This document shows positions 49,799 to 59,006 of a stretch of DNA of 64,000 nucleotides, one piece after another (position 1 is the stretch's first letter; each line of letters opens with the position of its first letter). The notes below the pieces were generated by a model that saw only the letters and a program-made list of their open reading frames with translations, was not told where the DNA came from and searched no databases. The translations under genes were made by a program, and so were the position numbers. Origin of the DNA: Sedimenticola hydrogenitrophicus (GTDB lineage: Bacteria > Pseudomonadota > Gammaproteobacteria > Chromatiales > Chromatiaceae); assembly GCF_025175675.1 (NCBI RefSeq), contig NZ_JANIOA010000012.1, forward strand, positions 1 through 64,000, read 5' to 3'.

Positions 49799-51874
49799 AT
49801 GGGACATGGCAACCGGCTTACCGGCCTGGACCCGTCCCGGTTGCGGCGCTGGCTGCTGCTGTTTTTCCTGGCGCTGCTGATCCCCTCCGGGGTGCTGATC
49901 AGGCAATCCTACAGCCAGCTCAAGTGGGAGGCATTTCACCAGTATCGGCTGCAGGCGGAGGCGTTGAGCGCGCGCATCGATGACCGGCTCAGACGCTTGG
50001 TGAACAGCGAAGAGAATCGCCGTTTCAGCGATTATGCCTTCCTGGTGGTGAGCGGGGATCCGGGCGCCGGTTTTCTGCAGCGTTCGGCCCTGTCGAACTA
50101 TCCGGTCGACACCTCAGTCCCCGGCGTGATCGGCTATTTTCAGGTGGATGACACCGGGCGTTTCAGCACGCCGTTGTTGCCCGCCCAGCCGGAGCAGGCG
50201 ATCCGCTACGGCATTGCCGGGGATGAGGTGAACCGGCGGCTGGCGCTGCATGAGCGGGTGCAACAGATCCTCGGTGAGAACCGGCTGGTGCGGAGCAACG
50301 GGAGCGGACGCGACCGGACACCCGCCGGGAAGGAGGCGGAACGGACGCCTGGAGAGCCGTCCCTTGGGGCGCCCGCGGTCGGCCTATTCGATAGCGCTAG
50401 CGGGTCGGCGATGGAGGCGGAGCGTGCCGACCAGCCTCAGGCGGCCTTTGACCGGCTCACCGAGAACTTCAGCAAGCGCAAACAGGTGCAATCGCCCGCT
50501 GCCGCCGCACAGCTGGGCCGGGTGGAGGATCTGAAGCTGGACCGGCGTTTCGAGGCGCGGCTTGCCGAGGAGCAGGTTGCCGCGGCGGAGGAGCAGCAGC
50601 GGGGCGCGCAGCGCAGTGTCCGCAAGGAGCGCGGTATGCTGCCGGTGCCGGCGCCGGTCATGGACGAGGATGCGGCAGCGCGGCCGCCGGCAAGCCAGAC
50701 CGGGGTGCGCATCCACACCTTCGAGAGCGAACTGGACCCGTTCGAGTTCAGCCTTCTGGACAGTGGGCATCTGGTGCTGTTTCGCAAGGTGTGGCGAGAC
50801 GGTCGGCGCCTGGTCCAGGGGCTGCTGATCGAACGCCAGCCGTTTCTGCAGGCGACCGTTGCCGACCTGTTCAGGGAGAGCGCCCTGTCCGGCATGAGTG
50901 AGCTGACCCTGGCCTACCGGGGTGATCTGTTCAGCACCTTCCGCGGCAAAAACGCCCAGGGCTATTACAGCCGCGCCGAGGAGTTGTCCGGGGCGCTGCT
51001 CTACCGCAATCGCCTCGCCGCCCCGCTGAGCGAGATGGAACTGATCTACAGCATCCGGCAGCTGCCGGCCGGCCCCGGGGGCCGCCTCGTCCTCTGGGTG
51101 GCGGCCACCCTGCTGCTGGTGCTATGTGGCGGGTTCTATCTGCTGTACCGCCTGGGCCTGCGGCAGATTGAGCTGACCCGGCAGCAGCAGGATTTCGTTT
51201 CCGCCATCAGCCATGAGCTGAAGACGCCGCTGACCTCGATCCGCATGTATGGGGAGATGCTGCACGAGGGCTGGGCCAGCGAGGAGAAAAAGCTCAGCTA
51301 TTACGACTATATCCATGACGAGAGTGAACGCCTCACCCGCCTGATCAACAATGTGCTGCAGCTGGCCCGCATGACGCGTAACGGTTTGGTGCTGGAGTGC
51401 CGGCCGGCCCGTGTGGCGGAGCTGCTGGACGGCATCCACTCGAAAATCGCCTCCGTGGTGGAGCGGGCGGATTTCGAACTCAGGCTGCAGGCCGATGAGG
51501 CGGCGGCGGCCGTGGTGAAGATCGACAGTGACAGCTTCAGCCAGATCATGATCAACCTGGTGGACAATGCGCTGAAGTTTTCCCGCGGCGCCGCGACCCG
51601 CCGGATCGATATCACGGCGGCGCTGGAGCGCGATAACCGGCTGGTGTTCACGGTCAGGGATTATGGTCCCGGGGTGCCCCGGGACCAGATGAAGAAGATA
51701 TTTCGCCTGTTCTACCGCTCCGAGAATGAACTGACCCGCGAGACTATCGGTACCGGTATCGGCCTGGCCCTGGTCAGTCAGCTGGCCACCGCCATGGGGG
51801 GGCGGGTGGAGGTGATCAACCAACGGCCTGGCGCGGCGTTCCGGGTGATCTTTCCGGTCTGCGCGAGTCCTTAG
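49799..51874 (+). CDS. sensor histidine kinase with large periplasmic domain
   Basis: 691 residues from ATG 49799 (SD TGGAG); GTG 49793 would overlap the regulator stop. Two spans (WLLLFFLALLIPSGVLI near residues 15-31 and LVLWVAATLLLVLCGGFYLLY near 425-445) enclose ~390 periplasmic residues. The central part of that domain (residues ~160-300) is low-complexity and charged. The kinase core has phosphoacceptor His472 (SAISHELKTPL), N box NLVDNALKFS, G1 DYGPGVPRD and G2 GTGIGLALV. No HAMP domain is evident between span 2 and the kinase. Confidence 0.93.
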   Translation: MGHGNRLTGLDPSRLRRWLLLFFLALLIPSGVLIRQSYSQLKWEAFHQYRLQAEALSARIDDRLRRLVNSEENRRFSDYAFLVVSGDPGAGFLQRSALSNYPVDTSVPGVIGYFQVDDTGRFSTPLLPAQPEQAIRYGIAGDEVNRRLALHERVQQILGENRLVRSNGSGRDRTPAGKEAERTPGEPSLGAPAVGLFDSASGSAMEAERADQPQAAFDRLTENFSKRKQVQSPAAAAQLGRVEDLKLDRRFEARLAEEQVAAAEEQQRGAQRSVRKERGMLPVPAPVMDEDAAARPPASQTGVRIHTFESELDPFEFSLLDSGHLVLFRKVWRDGRRLVQGLLIERQPFLQATVADLFRESALSGMSELTLAYRGDLFSTFRGKNAQGYYSRAEELSGALLYRNRLAAPLSEMELIYSIRQLPAGPGGRLVLWVAATLLLVLCGGFYLLYRLGLRQIELTRQQQDFVSAISHELKTPLTSIRMYGEMLHEGWASEEKKLSYYDYIHDESERLTRLINNVLQLARMTRNGLVLECRPARVAELLDGIHSKIASVVERADFELRLQADEAAAAVVKIDSDSFSQIMINLVDNALKFSRGAATRRIDITAALERDNRLVFTVRDYGPGVPRDQMKKIFRLFYRSENELTRETIGTGIGLALVSQLATAMGGRVEVINQRPGAAFRVIFPVCASP

Positions 51875-52314
51875 TGCGGTGAGTAGTAGACCCCGTTGAT
51901 GTAGTTGTACAGGTCGTCGATGACGATCTCCTGTTCGCTGATGATGGCCTTGACCACATCGCCGATACTCACCAGGCCGATCAGCCGGTTTTGCTCCATT
52001 ACCGGCAGGTGGCGAATGTGTTTTTCGGTCATGATCGCGAGACACTCATCCATGTTCGTCTTTTTGTCCACATAACAGACCTCGTTGGTCATCACCTCCT
52101 GTACCAGGGTCTCCTTGGATGATTTGCCCTTGATGATGATCTTGCGCGCGTAGTCCCGCTCCGAGAGAATCCCGATCAGCTTGTTCCCCTGCATCACCAG
52201 CAGGGCACCGATATCCTTCTGGTCCATCAGCACCAGTGCCTCATAAACCGTAGCGTCCGGTGTGATGGACCAGATCTGACCATCTTTTTCCGCCAGTAAA
52301 TTTTCCACGAACAT
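51871..52314 (-). CDS. CBS-domain pair protein
   Basis: 147 residues with two CBS motifs: ITPDATVYEALVLMDQKDIGALLVMQGNKLIGILSERDYARKI and VDKKTNMDECLAIMTEKHIRHLPVMEQNRLIGLVSIGDVVKAII. Stand-alone CBS pairs bind adenine nucleotides and act as energy or redox sensors for partner proteins. It is convergent with the kinase gene (4-nt overlap of stops). Confidence 0.93.
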   Translation of the reverse strand: MFVENLLAEKDGQIWSITPDATVYEALVLMDQKDIGALLVMQGNKLIGILSERDYARKIIIKGKSSKETLVQEVMTNEVCYVDKKTNMDECLAIMTEKHIRHLPVMEQNRLIGLVSIGDVVKAIISEQEIVIDDLYNYINGVYYSPH

Positions 52315-52436
52315 GGCAACACCTCTCTACTCTTACCGCTGGATATACATTTGAGTATAGTTACCGGATGAGTAGTGGTCTATCTGACCCAACGGAGATA
52401 GGCATGGGGGCAAGGGTGTCACCTGGTGAGTCAAGT

Positions 52437-52745
52437 TCAGCTCTCCGCCGGGTAGTATTCGATCAGGGCATCACCCACCACGGGATCGGATATGCCGAGT
52501 CCGGGGCCCTGGTCTTCGAGCGTGTCCCTGAAGCGGTCGAGCAGCCCGACCATCTCCTCTTCCGCCTGAATCGAGTCGGCGGCGTGCTCCCATTCACCGA
52601 TAAAGCAGTAGCCACGCTCTCCGGTGTGGATGACGTAGCCCCGCCTGAAACCCGGAAACCGGGGCTGAAACGTGCGGTGTTCCGCGAGGAATTTTTCTTC
52701 CATTCCCGGCTTGACCTTGAAACGGACCACATTGAATGCCGTCAT
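52437..52745 (-). CDS. small ferredoxin-fold (ABM-like) protein
   Basis: 102 residues from ATG 52745 (MTAFNVVRFKVKPGMEEKFLAEHRTF). The pattern is that of dimeric alpha/beta-barrel ('antibiotic biosynthesis monooxygenase'-type) proteins: an N-terminal strand VVRFKVKPGMEEKF, GYVIHTGERGYCFIGEWEHAADSI and a long helix EEMVGLLDRFRDTL. The function is unknown. Confidence 0.78.
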   Translation of the reverse strand: MTAFNVVRFKVKPGMEEKFLAEHRTFQPRFPGFRRGYVIHTGERGYCFIGEWEHAADSIQAEEEMVGLLDRFRDTLEDQGPGLGISDPVVGDALIEYYPAES

Positions 52746-53009
52746 GATGTCTCCTCCCGCTGGTAGAAAACAGACTGCATACCGCAAGTATAATTTATTA
52801 CTCGGCATATTTCGTTGCGCCACCTGCCGAACCCGCCGCGCTCCAGCGACCGGGTCAACCGGCAGGGTGTCGAATTGATTATTCTTAAGGACAGCGTCGC
52901 ACGATAACCCTATCCTGTGTCAGAATTACTAACCCGGCGGCGGCCCCCGGATCGGTGCGGCGCCTCGGGCGTGTTTTCAACTCACTGGAACGGTTGCTGA
53001 AACTCTGTC

Positions 53010-54221
53010 ATGAAGCGGTTATGGCCGATGCTCTGGCTGCTGGCGGGCTGCCTGCTATCCACTTCGGGATATGCGCTGCCGCCGCTGCAGCTGTTTGTCG
53101 ATATTACGCCGCCGGGGGGCGTGCTGACCCTGCCGGCGGGCCGCTATGCCGGTCCGGCGGTGATCCGGCGGCCGATCACCATCGACGGCCGCGGCGAGGT
53201 GACGGTTGATGGCGAGGGCAGCGGCACCGTGCTCACGGTCCAGGCCGACGGGGTCACGCTGCGCGGCCTGCACCTGACCAACTCCGGCCACTCGCATGAT
53301 CAGGTGGATGCCGCACTGCTGCTGGCGGCGGATGACGCGCTGGTGGAGGATAACCGCATTGACGATGTGCTGTTCGGTATCCATATCCGCCAGTCGAACG
53401 GCAATGCGGTGCGCAACAACCGGATTGAATCCCGTGGCGACGCGCCGAGCCTGCGCGGGGAGGGGATTCGCCTCTGGTACAGCTCCGACAATCTGCTGGA
53501 AGGGAATCACATCAGCGGCGTGCGGGATGTGCTGTTCACCAACTCCACCGACAACCGCTTTGTCGGCAACACCATCGAGAACAGCCGCATCGGCATGGAG
53601 CTGATCTTCTCGCACAATAACGAGATAGAGAACAACACCCTGGCCGGCAATACCAGCGGCATCGTGCTGATCTACTCCAATGAGGTGATCATCCGCAACA
53701 ACCGGCTGCTGAACATGCCCGATGCCACCAGTTCCGCGCTGGCGGTAAAGGGGAGTTCCCAGGTGCGGCTGGAGGCCAACGACATCGTCCGCTGCGCCGT
53801 CGGCCTGACCGCCAACTCGCCGACCCACCCGGAGAATATCCTCTATCTTAACGACAACCACTTCGCCTACAACGATGTGGCGATGTATTTCTATGGCGAG
53901 AAGGGCGGGCATATCATTCACGGCAACCGCTTCACTGGCAATATCATTCCGGTCGCGGTGAGCGCCGCCACCAGCGCGCGCGGCAATGACTGGCGCGATA
54001 ACGCCTGGGATACCTATGAGGGTTTCGACCGCGATCGGGACGGTACCGGCGACACCCCGCACAACATCTATCTCTACTCCGACCGGCTGTGGATGGACCG
54101 ACCCATGGCCCGCTTCTTCCGTGCCTCCCCGGTCCTGGAAATGGTGGATTTCATCGAGCGCCTGGCCCCCTTCTCCACACCGGAGCTGATCCTCTCCGAT
54201 CCCTCGCCGCGCACGCACTGA
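53010..54221 (+). CDS. nosD: NosD-like periplasmic copper-processing protein
   Basis: 403 residues with a signal peptide (LWLLAGCLLSTSGYA). The mature chain is a right-handed parallel beta-helix of repeated carbohydrate-binding-like rungs (VEDNRIDDVLFGIHI, NAVRNNRIESRGD, NNLLEGNHISG, RFVGNTIENSRIGMEL, NEIENNTLAGNTSGI) and the NosD C-terminal block AWDTYEGFDRDRDGTGDTPHNIYLYSDRLWMDRPMARFFRASPVLEMVDFIERLAPF. In denitrifiers NosD works with NosF and NosY to supply copper/sulfur for N2O reductase. None of nosZ, nosF, nosY or nosL is adjacent. Confidence 0.87.
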   Translation: MKRLWPMLWLLAGCLLSTSGYALPPLQLFVDITPPGGVLTLPAGRYAGPAVIRRPITIDGRGEVTVDGEGSGTVLTVQADGVTLRGLHLTNSGHSHDQVDAALLLAADDALVEDNRIDDVLFGIHIRQSNGNAVRNNRIESRGDAPSLRGEGIRLWYSSDNLLEGNHISGVRDVLFTNSTDNRFVGNTIENSRIGMELIFSHNNEIENNTLAGNTSGIVLIYSNEVIIRNNRLLNMPDATSSALAVKGSSQVRLEANDIVRCAVGLTANSPTHPENILYLNDNHFAYNDVAMYFYGEKGGHIIHGNRFTGNIIPVAVSAATSARGNDWRDNAWDTYEGFDRDRDGTGDTPHNIYLYSDRLWMDRPMARFFRASPVLEMVDFIERLAPFSTPELILSDPSPRTH

Positions 54222-54225
54222 ATTC

Positions 54226-54486
54226 CGGGGGTAACTACTCACTCTGAGCGTCCGTCAAAGTTCCTCCATTGCACCACGGAGGCACAGAGGACGCAGAGGT
54301 TAACGAAACAATATACCGCCGCGGATACCGTAGGGTGCCGGTGAGCTTGCGAACCGCACCGTTGCCGCCCCCCATGCGATGCGGTTCGTTTCACTCACCG
54401 CATCCTACGATGCTGCGGAAGGATCTTGTGGTTTCTCTGTGCTCTCTGTGTCTCCGTGGTGCAGATGGGGCGAGTAGTTACCCCGG
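54226..54486. repeat. nested palindromic element, 261 nt
   Basis: Three shells: outer GGGGTAACTACTC / GAGTAGTTACCCC at the ends; middle GCACCACGGAGGCACAGAGG / CTCTGTGTCTCCGTGGTGC; core 54330-54408 beginning GTAGGGTGC and ending GCATCCTAC with GGTGAG/CTCACC and GCGAACCGCA/TGCGGTTCGT arms. It occupies the gap between nosD and the HugZ-like gene and contains no plausible gene. Confidence 0.85.
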
Positions 54487-54553
54487 GGTTTATCTCCGCG
54501 CCGGGTCGTGTCAGCATGAAGGCCTGTTTTTTCTGACCTGCGAGCGAGCCTTC

Positions 54554-55060
54554 ATGACCACCCCTGAATCAACCGACCCGCGACAGGCGGAGGCGGACTA
54601 TCAGGCACTGATCGATTCCCAGCGGACCCTGCTGCTCTCCACCGTCACCGCCGCCGGCGAGCCGGAGATCAGTTATGCCCCCTATCTTCGGGATGAATTC
54701 AGGTGCTTCTATATCTTCGTCAGCGAGCTGGCCGCGCACACGCGGAACCTGCGGCACCAGGGGCGCGCCGCGATCCTGTTCATCCGGCCGGAGGAGGAGA
54801 CCCGTAACCCCTTCGCCCGGGAGCGGGTGATCCTGCAGTGCCGGGCGGAGGAGCTCCCTCCCGACGCCCCGGAGCAGGCCGGCCTGCTGTCGCGGATGGA
54901 GCAGCGCTTCGGCGAGACCGTGGCCCTGCTGCGTCGCCTGCCAGACTTCCATCTGTTTGTCCTGACGCCACAAACCGGGCGCTATGTGGCGGGGTTCGGC
55001 AAGGCCTATGACCTGGTGCTGCCAGCGGGCGGACTGCGCCCCGTCACCCCGCCGGACTGA
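54554..55060 (+). CDS. HugZ-like / pyridoxamine 5'-phosphate oxidase family protein
   Basis: 168 residues from ATG 54554; the open frame upstream runs through the palindrome and is not coding. Split-barrel flavin/heme fold: QRTLLLSTVTAAGEPEISYAPYLRDEFRCFYIFVSELAAHTRNLRHQGRAAILFI, then the RERVILQCRAEELP and LPDFHLFVLTPQTGRYVAGFGKAYDL blocks seen in HugZ-type heme-degrading proteins. Heme utilisation is inference. The stop lies 5 nt before the tRNA methyltransferase start. Confidence 0.85.
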   Translation: MTTPESTDPRQAEADYQALIDSQRTLLLSTVTAAGEPEISYAPYLRDEFRCFYIFVSELAAHTRNLRHQGRAAILFIRPEEETRNPFARERVILQCRAEELPPDAPEQAGLLSRMEQRFGETVALLRRLPDFHLFVLTPQTGRYVAGFGKAYDLVLPAGGLRPVTPPD

Positions 55061-55065
55061 GCGCG

Positions 55066-55782
55066 GTGTCGATTTTCCGCTTTCAGCAGTTCGGTGTGCG
55101 GCAGGGCGAAACGGCCATGAAGGTATGCACCGATGCCACCCTGTTCGGCGCCATGGCCCCGGTCGCCGGTGGTGAACGGGTGCTGGATATCGGCGCCGGC
55201 AGCGGCCTGCTGTCGCTGATGCTGATGCAACTGGGGGCGGGGCGGGTCACTGCCGTGGAACTGGCCGCGTCGGCGTGTCGTGACGCCGCTGCCAATTTCG
55301 CCGCCAGCCCCTGGTCCGGGCGGCTGGAGTTGGTGCGGCGGTCGATACAGGCCTACGCGACCGACTGCGACCGGCGCTTCGATCTGATCATCAGCAATCC
55401 GCCCTTTTTCGAACAACACACCAAAAGCGGCACAAACCTGCGCCGCCTAGCCCGGCACGCCGACCGCCTGCCCTATGCCGAACTGGTGCCGATCGCCGCC
55501 CGCCTGTTGCGCGAGGACGGATGTTTCTACCTGCTGATCCCGGTGCACGGGGTGACCCGGGTTAGCGCGCTGGCGGCGGCGGCCGGCCTGCGGCTGAACG
55601 GGCGCATCGACTTTGCCGGGCATGGCCACAGTCAGGCCAAGGTGGCCGTGCTCAGCTTCAGTCGCCGGCCCGAATTGTTCGTCTCCCGCCGGCTGGTCAT
55701 CTATAATGCACCGCGCACCTACAGTGAAGAGAGTACCCGTTATCTCGCCCCCTTTTTGTTGCGGTTTGCCGTCCCGGCCTAA
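55066..55782 (+). CDS. trmN6: tRNA1(Val) (adenine-N6)-methyltransferase-like (TrmN6)
   Basis: 238 residues. Class I SAM methyltransferase with the opening FRFQQFGVRQGETAMKVCTDATLFGAMAP, SAM loop VLDIGAGSGLLSLMLMQ and catalytic NPPFF tetrapeptide. The layout equals YfiC/TrmN6, which modifies A37 of tRNA-Val. Starts with GTG or ATG-equivalent at 55066 just after the HugZ-like gene; probably one transcript. Confidence 0.9.
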   Translation: MSIFRFQQFGVRQGETAMKVCTDATLFGAMAPVAGGERVLDIGAGSGLLSLMLMQLGAGRVTAVELAASACRDAAANFAASPWSGRLELVRRSIQAYATDCDRRFDLIISNPPFFEQHTKSGTNLRRLARHADRLPYAELVPIAARLLREDGCFYLLIPVHGVTRVSALAAAAGLRLNGRIDFAGHGHSQAKVAVLSFSRRPELFVSRRLVIYNAPRTYSEESTRYLAPFLLRFAVPA

Positions 55783-55826
55783 AGGAGTCTTCCAATTTAA
55801 TATGTCGGGTAAAGCTGTTCGGTTTC

Positions 55827-55896
55827 GTAGGGTGGATAAGCCAAAGCGCATCCACCATTATTGCGGTGGATGCGCCTACCGGCTTATCCACCCTAC
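55827..55896. repeat. GTAG...CTAC palindrome, family 2, copy 2
   Basis: 70 nt, GTAGGGTGGATAAGCC at the left and GGCTTATCCACCCTAC at the right, inner GCGCATCCACC / GGTGGATGCGC, closely matching 31560-31631. It ends 69 nt before the ppc start, so it may lie in the ppc leader or just upstream of its promoter. Confidence 0.9.
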
Positions 55897-55965
55897 AAAG
55901 TACTTCATCGAATTGAAGTAGTACTAGTCGCCGATATTATCGCCCTTGTTGGAGTTTGGAAGTCT

Positions 55966-58569
55966 ATGACCAATCTGGATGAATCATTACGCGACGACGT
56001 GCGCATGCTGGGTGAGAGTCTGGGGCGAACCATCGAAAACCATCTGGGTCCGGCGTTTCTGCGGAAGATCGAACGCATTCGCCGCCTGGCCAAGGCGGGG
56101 CGGCTGGATGCCGGTTCGGATCACCAGGCGCTGTTGCGGGAGCTCTCTGCTCTGAGCGAGGCGGAGATGCTGCCGGTGGCGCGCGCCTTCACCCAGTTTC
56201 TCAACCTGGCCAATATCGCCGAGGAGTTTCATCGTGTGCGGCTGCATCAGGATGTTTGCGAGCTGGATGCGGAGGACTCCTTCGCCCGGCAACTGAAACA
56301 GCTGCAGGCGGATGGCCTCGACAATGAACAGATCCTGCGGGCGATCGGCCGCATGGAGGTGGACCTGGTGCTTACTGCCCACCCCACCGAGGTAAACCGC
56401 CGTACCCTGATCAAGAAATACAACGCCATCACCGACTGTCTGCGCAAGCTGGAGCGGGGCGAGTACCGCCAGCGGCGCCTGAATGAACTGGTCAGCCAGA
56501 TCTGGCACACCAACGAGATCCGGCGCCAGCGCCCCACGCCCATCGACGAGGCGAAGTGGGGCTTTGCCGTGATCGAGGGCTCGCTGTGGCAAGCGGTGCC
56601 AAACTATCTGCGCCAGCTGGACGAGTCGATGCAGGCGGTGCTGGGGCAGCCGCTGCCCCTCGACTGGTCACCGGTCCGCTTCTCCTCCTGGATGGGCGGG
56701 GACCGGGACGGCAATCCCCATGTCACGGCGGCGGTGACCCGGGAGGTGCTGCAGCTGGCGCGCTGGATGGCCGCCGATCTGTATGACCGCGATCTGGATG
56801 AACTGCGCTCCGAACTCTCCATGTATCAGTGCAACGATGAGCTGCGGGAGCGGGCCGGCGATACGGCCGAACCCTATCGGCATATCCTGGCCGGGCTGCG
56901 GCGTCGCCTGGACCAGACCAAGACCCTGATCCAGCAGGGGCTGTCCGGACACCACATCATCGCGGAGACGCTGCTGACGGCCGAGGAGCTGCTGGAGCCG
57001 CTGATGCTCTGCCATCGCTCGCTCATCGAGTGCGGCATGCAGATCATCGCCGGCGGGCTGCTGGAGGATATCATCCGCCGCATCGCCTGTTTTGGGGTCA
57101 CCCTGGTGCGGCTGGATATCCGGCAGAATGCCGACCGTCACGCGGCGGTGTTCGAGGCCCTCACCCGGTTCTACGATCTCGGCTCCTACCTGGCGTGGGA
57201 CGAGGCGGAGAAGCAGCGCTTCCTGCTGGGTGAGCTGCGCAGCAAGCGGCCGCTGATCCCGGCTAACTGGCAGCCGGACGGGGAGATCAATGAGGTGCTG
57301 GAGACCTGCCGGGTGATCGCCCAGGCCGATCCCAGCGCCCTCGGTTCCTATGTCATCTCCATGGCCAGCCAACCCTCCGATGTGCTCTCGGTCATCCTGC
57401 TGCTGCGGGAGATGGGGGTGGGTCACGACATGCGGGTGGTGCCGCTGTTCGAGACCCTGGTGGACCTGCAGGAGGCCCACCACTGTATCGACCAGCTGCT
57501 CGCCATCGACTGGTACCGGGACTACACCCACGGGCATCAGGAGGTGATGATCGGCTACTCCGACTCCTCCAAGGATGCCGGCCAGCTGGCGGCGGTCTGG
57601 GGACAGTACCAGGCCCAGGAGGCGTTGACCGCCACCTGCCGCGGCCGCGAGGTGCACCTGACTCTGTTCCATGGCCGCGGCGGCACGGTCGGCCGCGGTG
57701 GCGGTCCCACCCACCGGGCGATCCTGGCCCAGCCGCCCGGATCGGTGGATCACACCCTGCGGGTGACCGAGCAGGGCGAGGTGATCCGCTTCAAGTTCGG
57801 CATCCCGGAGATTGCCGAGCGCAACCTGGAGCGCTATACCGGCGCCGTGCTGGCCGCCACCCTCTGTCCCTTGCCGGCGCCCCGGCCGGAGTGGCGGGCG
57901 ATGATGGAATCCCTGGCCGAGACCGCCTTTCACGAATACCGGGCGGTGGTGCGGGATGATCCGCGCTTTGTGCCGTTCTTCCGCGCCTCCACGCCGGAGC
58001 ATGAGCTGGGCAAGCTGCCGCTGGGATCGCGGCCGGCGAAACGCCGTGCCGATGGCGGGGTGGAGAGCCTGCGCGCCATCCCCTGGGTGTTCGCCTGGAC
58101 CCAGATCCGGCTCATGCTGCCGGCCTGGCTGGGCTCCGACAGCGCCTTGGGGCAGGCGATCGAGTCCGGCCGGCTGGCGCAACTGCACGAGATGTACGCG
58201 GCCTGGCCCTTCTTCGCCAGTTATGTGGATATGCTGGAGATGGTGCTGGCCAAGAGTGACCCGGTGATTGCCGAGTACTATGCCGCCCGGCTGGTGCCGG
58301 AGGCGCTGCAACCCCTGGGCGATACCCTGCGGGAGCGTCTCTGTGGCACCTTCGATCAGGTGTTGAAGATCAAGCAGACCCGCAAGCTGCTGGCGGATTT
58401 CCCCCTGATCCGGCGCTCCATCAATGTGCGCAACCCCTATATCGATCCGCTCCACTACCTGCAGGCGGAACTGCTACATCGCGACCGCAACGCCCCGGAT
58501 GAGCGCCTGGAGCAGGCGTTGATGGTGACCATGGCGGGGATCTCCGCCGGTATGCAGAATACCGGCTAG
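55966..58569 (+). CDS. ppc: phosphoenolpyruvate carboxylase
   Basis: 867 residues from ATG 55966, normal bacterial length. Catalytic motifs: VLTAHPTEVNRRT (catalytic His), SSWMGGDRDGNPHVT, GYSDSSKDAG and FHGRGGTVGRGGGPTHRAI, and the C-terminal ISAGMQNTG end. It carboxylates PEP to oxaloacetate, refilling the TCA cycle and supporting autotrophic or mixotrophic growth. It reads alone; the next gene on the plus strand is 3 kb away. Confidence 0.97.
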   Translation: MTNLDESLRDDVRMLGESLGRTIENHLGPAFLRKIERIRRLAKAGRLDAGSDHQALLRELSALSEAEMLPVARAFTQFLNLANIAEEFHRVRLHQDVCELDAEDSFARQLKQLQADGLDNEQILRAIGRMEVDLVLTAHPTEVNRRTLIKKYNAITDCLRKLERGEYRQRRLNELVSQIWHTNEIRRQRPTPIDEAKWGFAVIEGSLWQAVPNYLRQLDESMQAVLGQPLPLDWSPVRFSSWMGGDRDGNPHVTAAVTREVLQLARWMAADLYDRDLDELRSELSMYQCNDELRERAGDTAEPYRHILAGLRRRLDQTKTLIQQGLSGHHIIAETLLTAEELLEPLMLCHRSLIECGMQIIAGGLLEDIIRRIACFGVTLVRLDIRQNADRHAAVFEALTRFYDLGSYLAWDEAEKQRFLLGELRSKRPLIPANWQPDGEINEVLETCRVIAQADPSALGSYVISMASQPSDVLSVILLLREMGVGHDMRVVPLFETLVDLQEAHHCIDQLLAIDWYRDYTHGHQEVMIGYSDSSKDAGQLAAVWGQYQAQEALTATCRGREVHLTLFHGRGGTVGRGGGPTHRAILAQPPGSVDHTLRVTEQGEVIRFKFGIPEIAERNLERYTGAVLAATLCPLPAPRPEWRAMMESLAETAFHEYRAVVRDDPRFVPFFRASTPEHELGKLPLGSRPAKRRADGGVESLRAIPWVFAWTQIRLMLPAWLGSDSALGQAIESGRLAQLHEMYAAWPFFASYVDMLEMVLAKSDPVIAEYYAARLVPEALQPLGDTLRERLCGTFDQVLKIKQTRKLLADFPLIRRSINVRNPYIDPLHYLQAELLHRDRNAPDERLEQALMVTMAGISAGMQNTG

Positions 58570-58724
58570 CAGCTGCGTGGGCACAAAAAGCGTACCCACC
58601 CTACGCGCCCTATGGATGTCGTTATAACCACAAAGAACGCCAAGAGCGCAAAGGAAAAGCTACTCGTCTTCCTTCGTGTACTTTGCGTTCTTCGCGGTTA
58701 CTTGCTTTTTGCCGGTTCCAGTTC

Positions 58725-58880
58725 GTAGGATGGGTGGAGCGCTTCCATGAACTCTCCGCCGGCTCCGTCTCCGGCGCGCAACCCATCGTGCACCTGCATC
58801 CGCATCCGAAGATGGGTTACGGCGCGCCCGACCGCCGCGAATAGCCGTCAATAATGGTGCCGCGCCTCCACCCATCCTAC
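58725..58880. repeat. GTAG...CTAC palindrome, 156 nt
   Basis: GTAGGATGGGTGGAG at the left pairs perfectly over 15 bp with CTCCACCCATCCTAC at the right. The interior has shorter inverted pieces. It shares the end rule but not the sequence of families 1 and 2. Confidence 0.8.
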
Positions 58881-58930
58881 ACGCTCGGGCACAAACAGCG
58901 GGTCACCCTGGTAGACGCGATTCGGTACTT

Positions 58931-59006
58931 GTAGGGGCAACCTCCCGTGGTTGTTCGTGGGCGGTGATTGCATCGGACCAGGGCAGGCACGGGGGCCTGC
59001 CCCTAC
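58931..59006. repeat. GTAG...CTAC palindrome, 76 nt
   Basis: GTAGGGGCA (58931-58939) pairs with TGCCCCTAC (58998-59006); inner GGCAGGC/GCCTGCC pairing is also possible. It is the fourth palindrome of the ppc-phnA gap. Confidence 0.7.

Noticed and set aside
54269-54553. N-terminal extension of the HugZ-like protein
   Set aside because: It translates the nested palindrome; no family similarity before ATG 54554.
56668-58455. 595-codon minus-strand reading frame
   Set aside because: Antisense to ppc, whose catalytic motifs are intact; a shadow frame.
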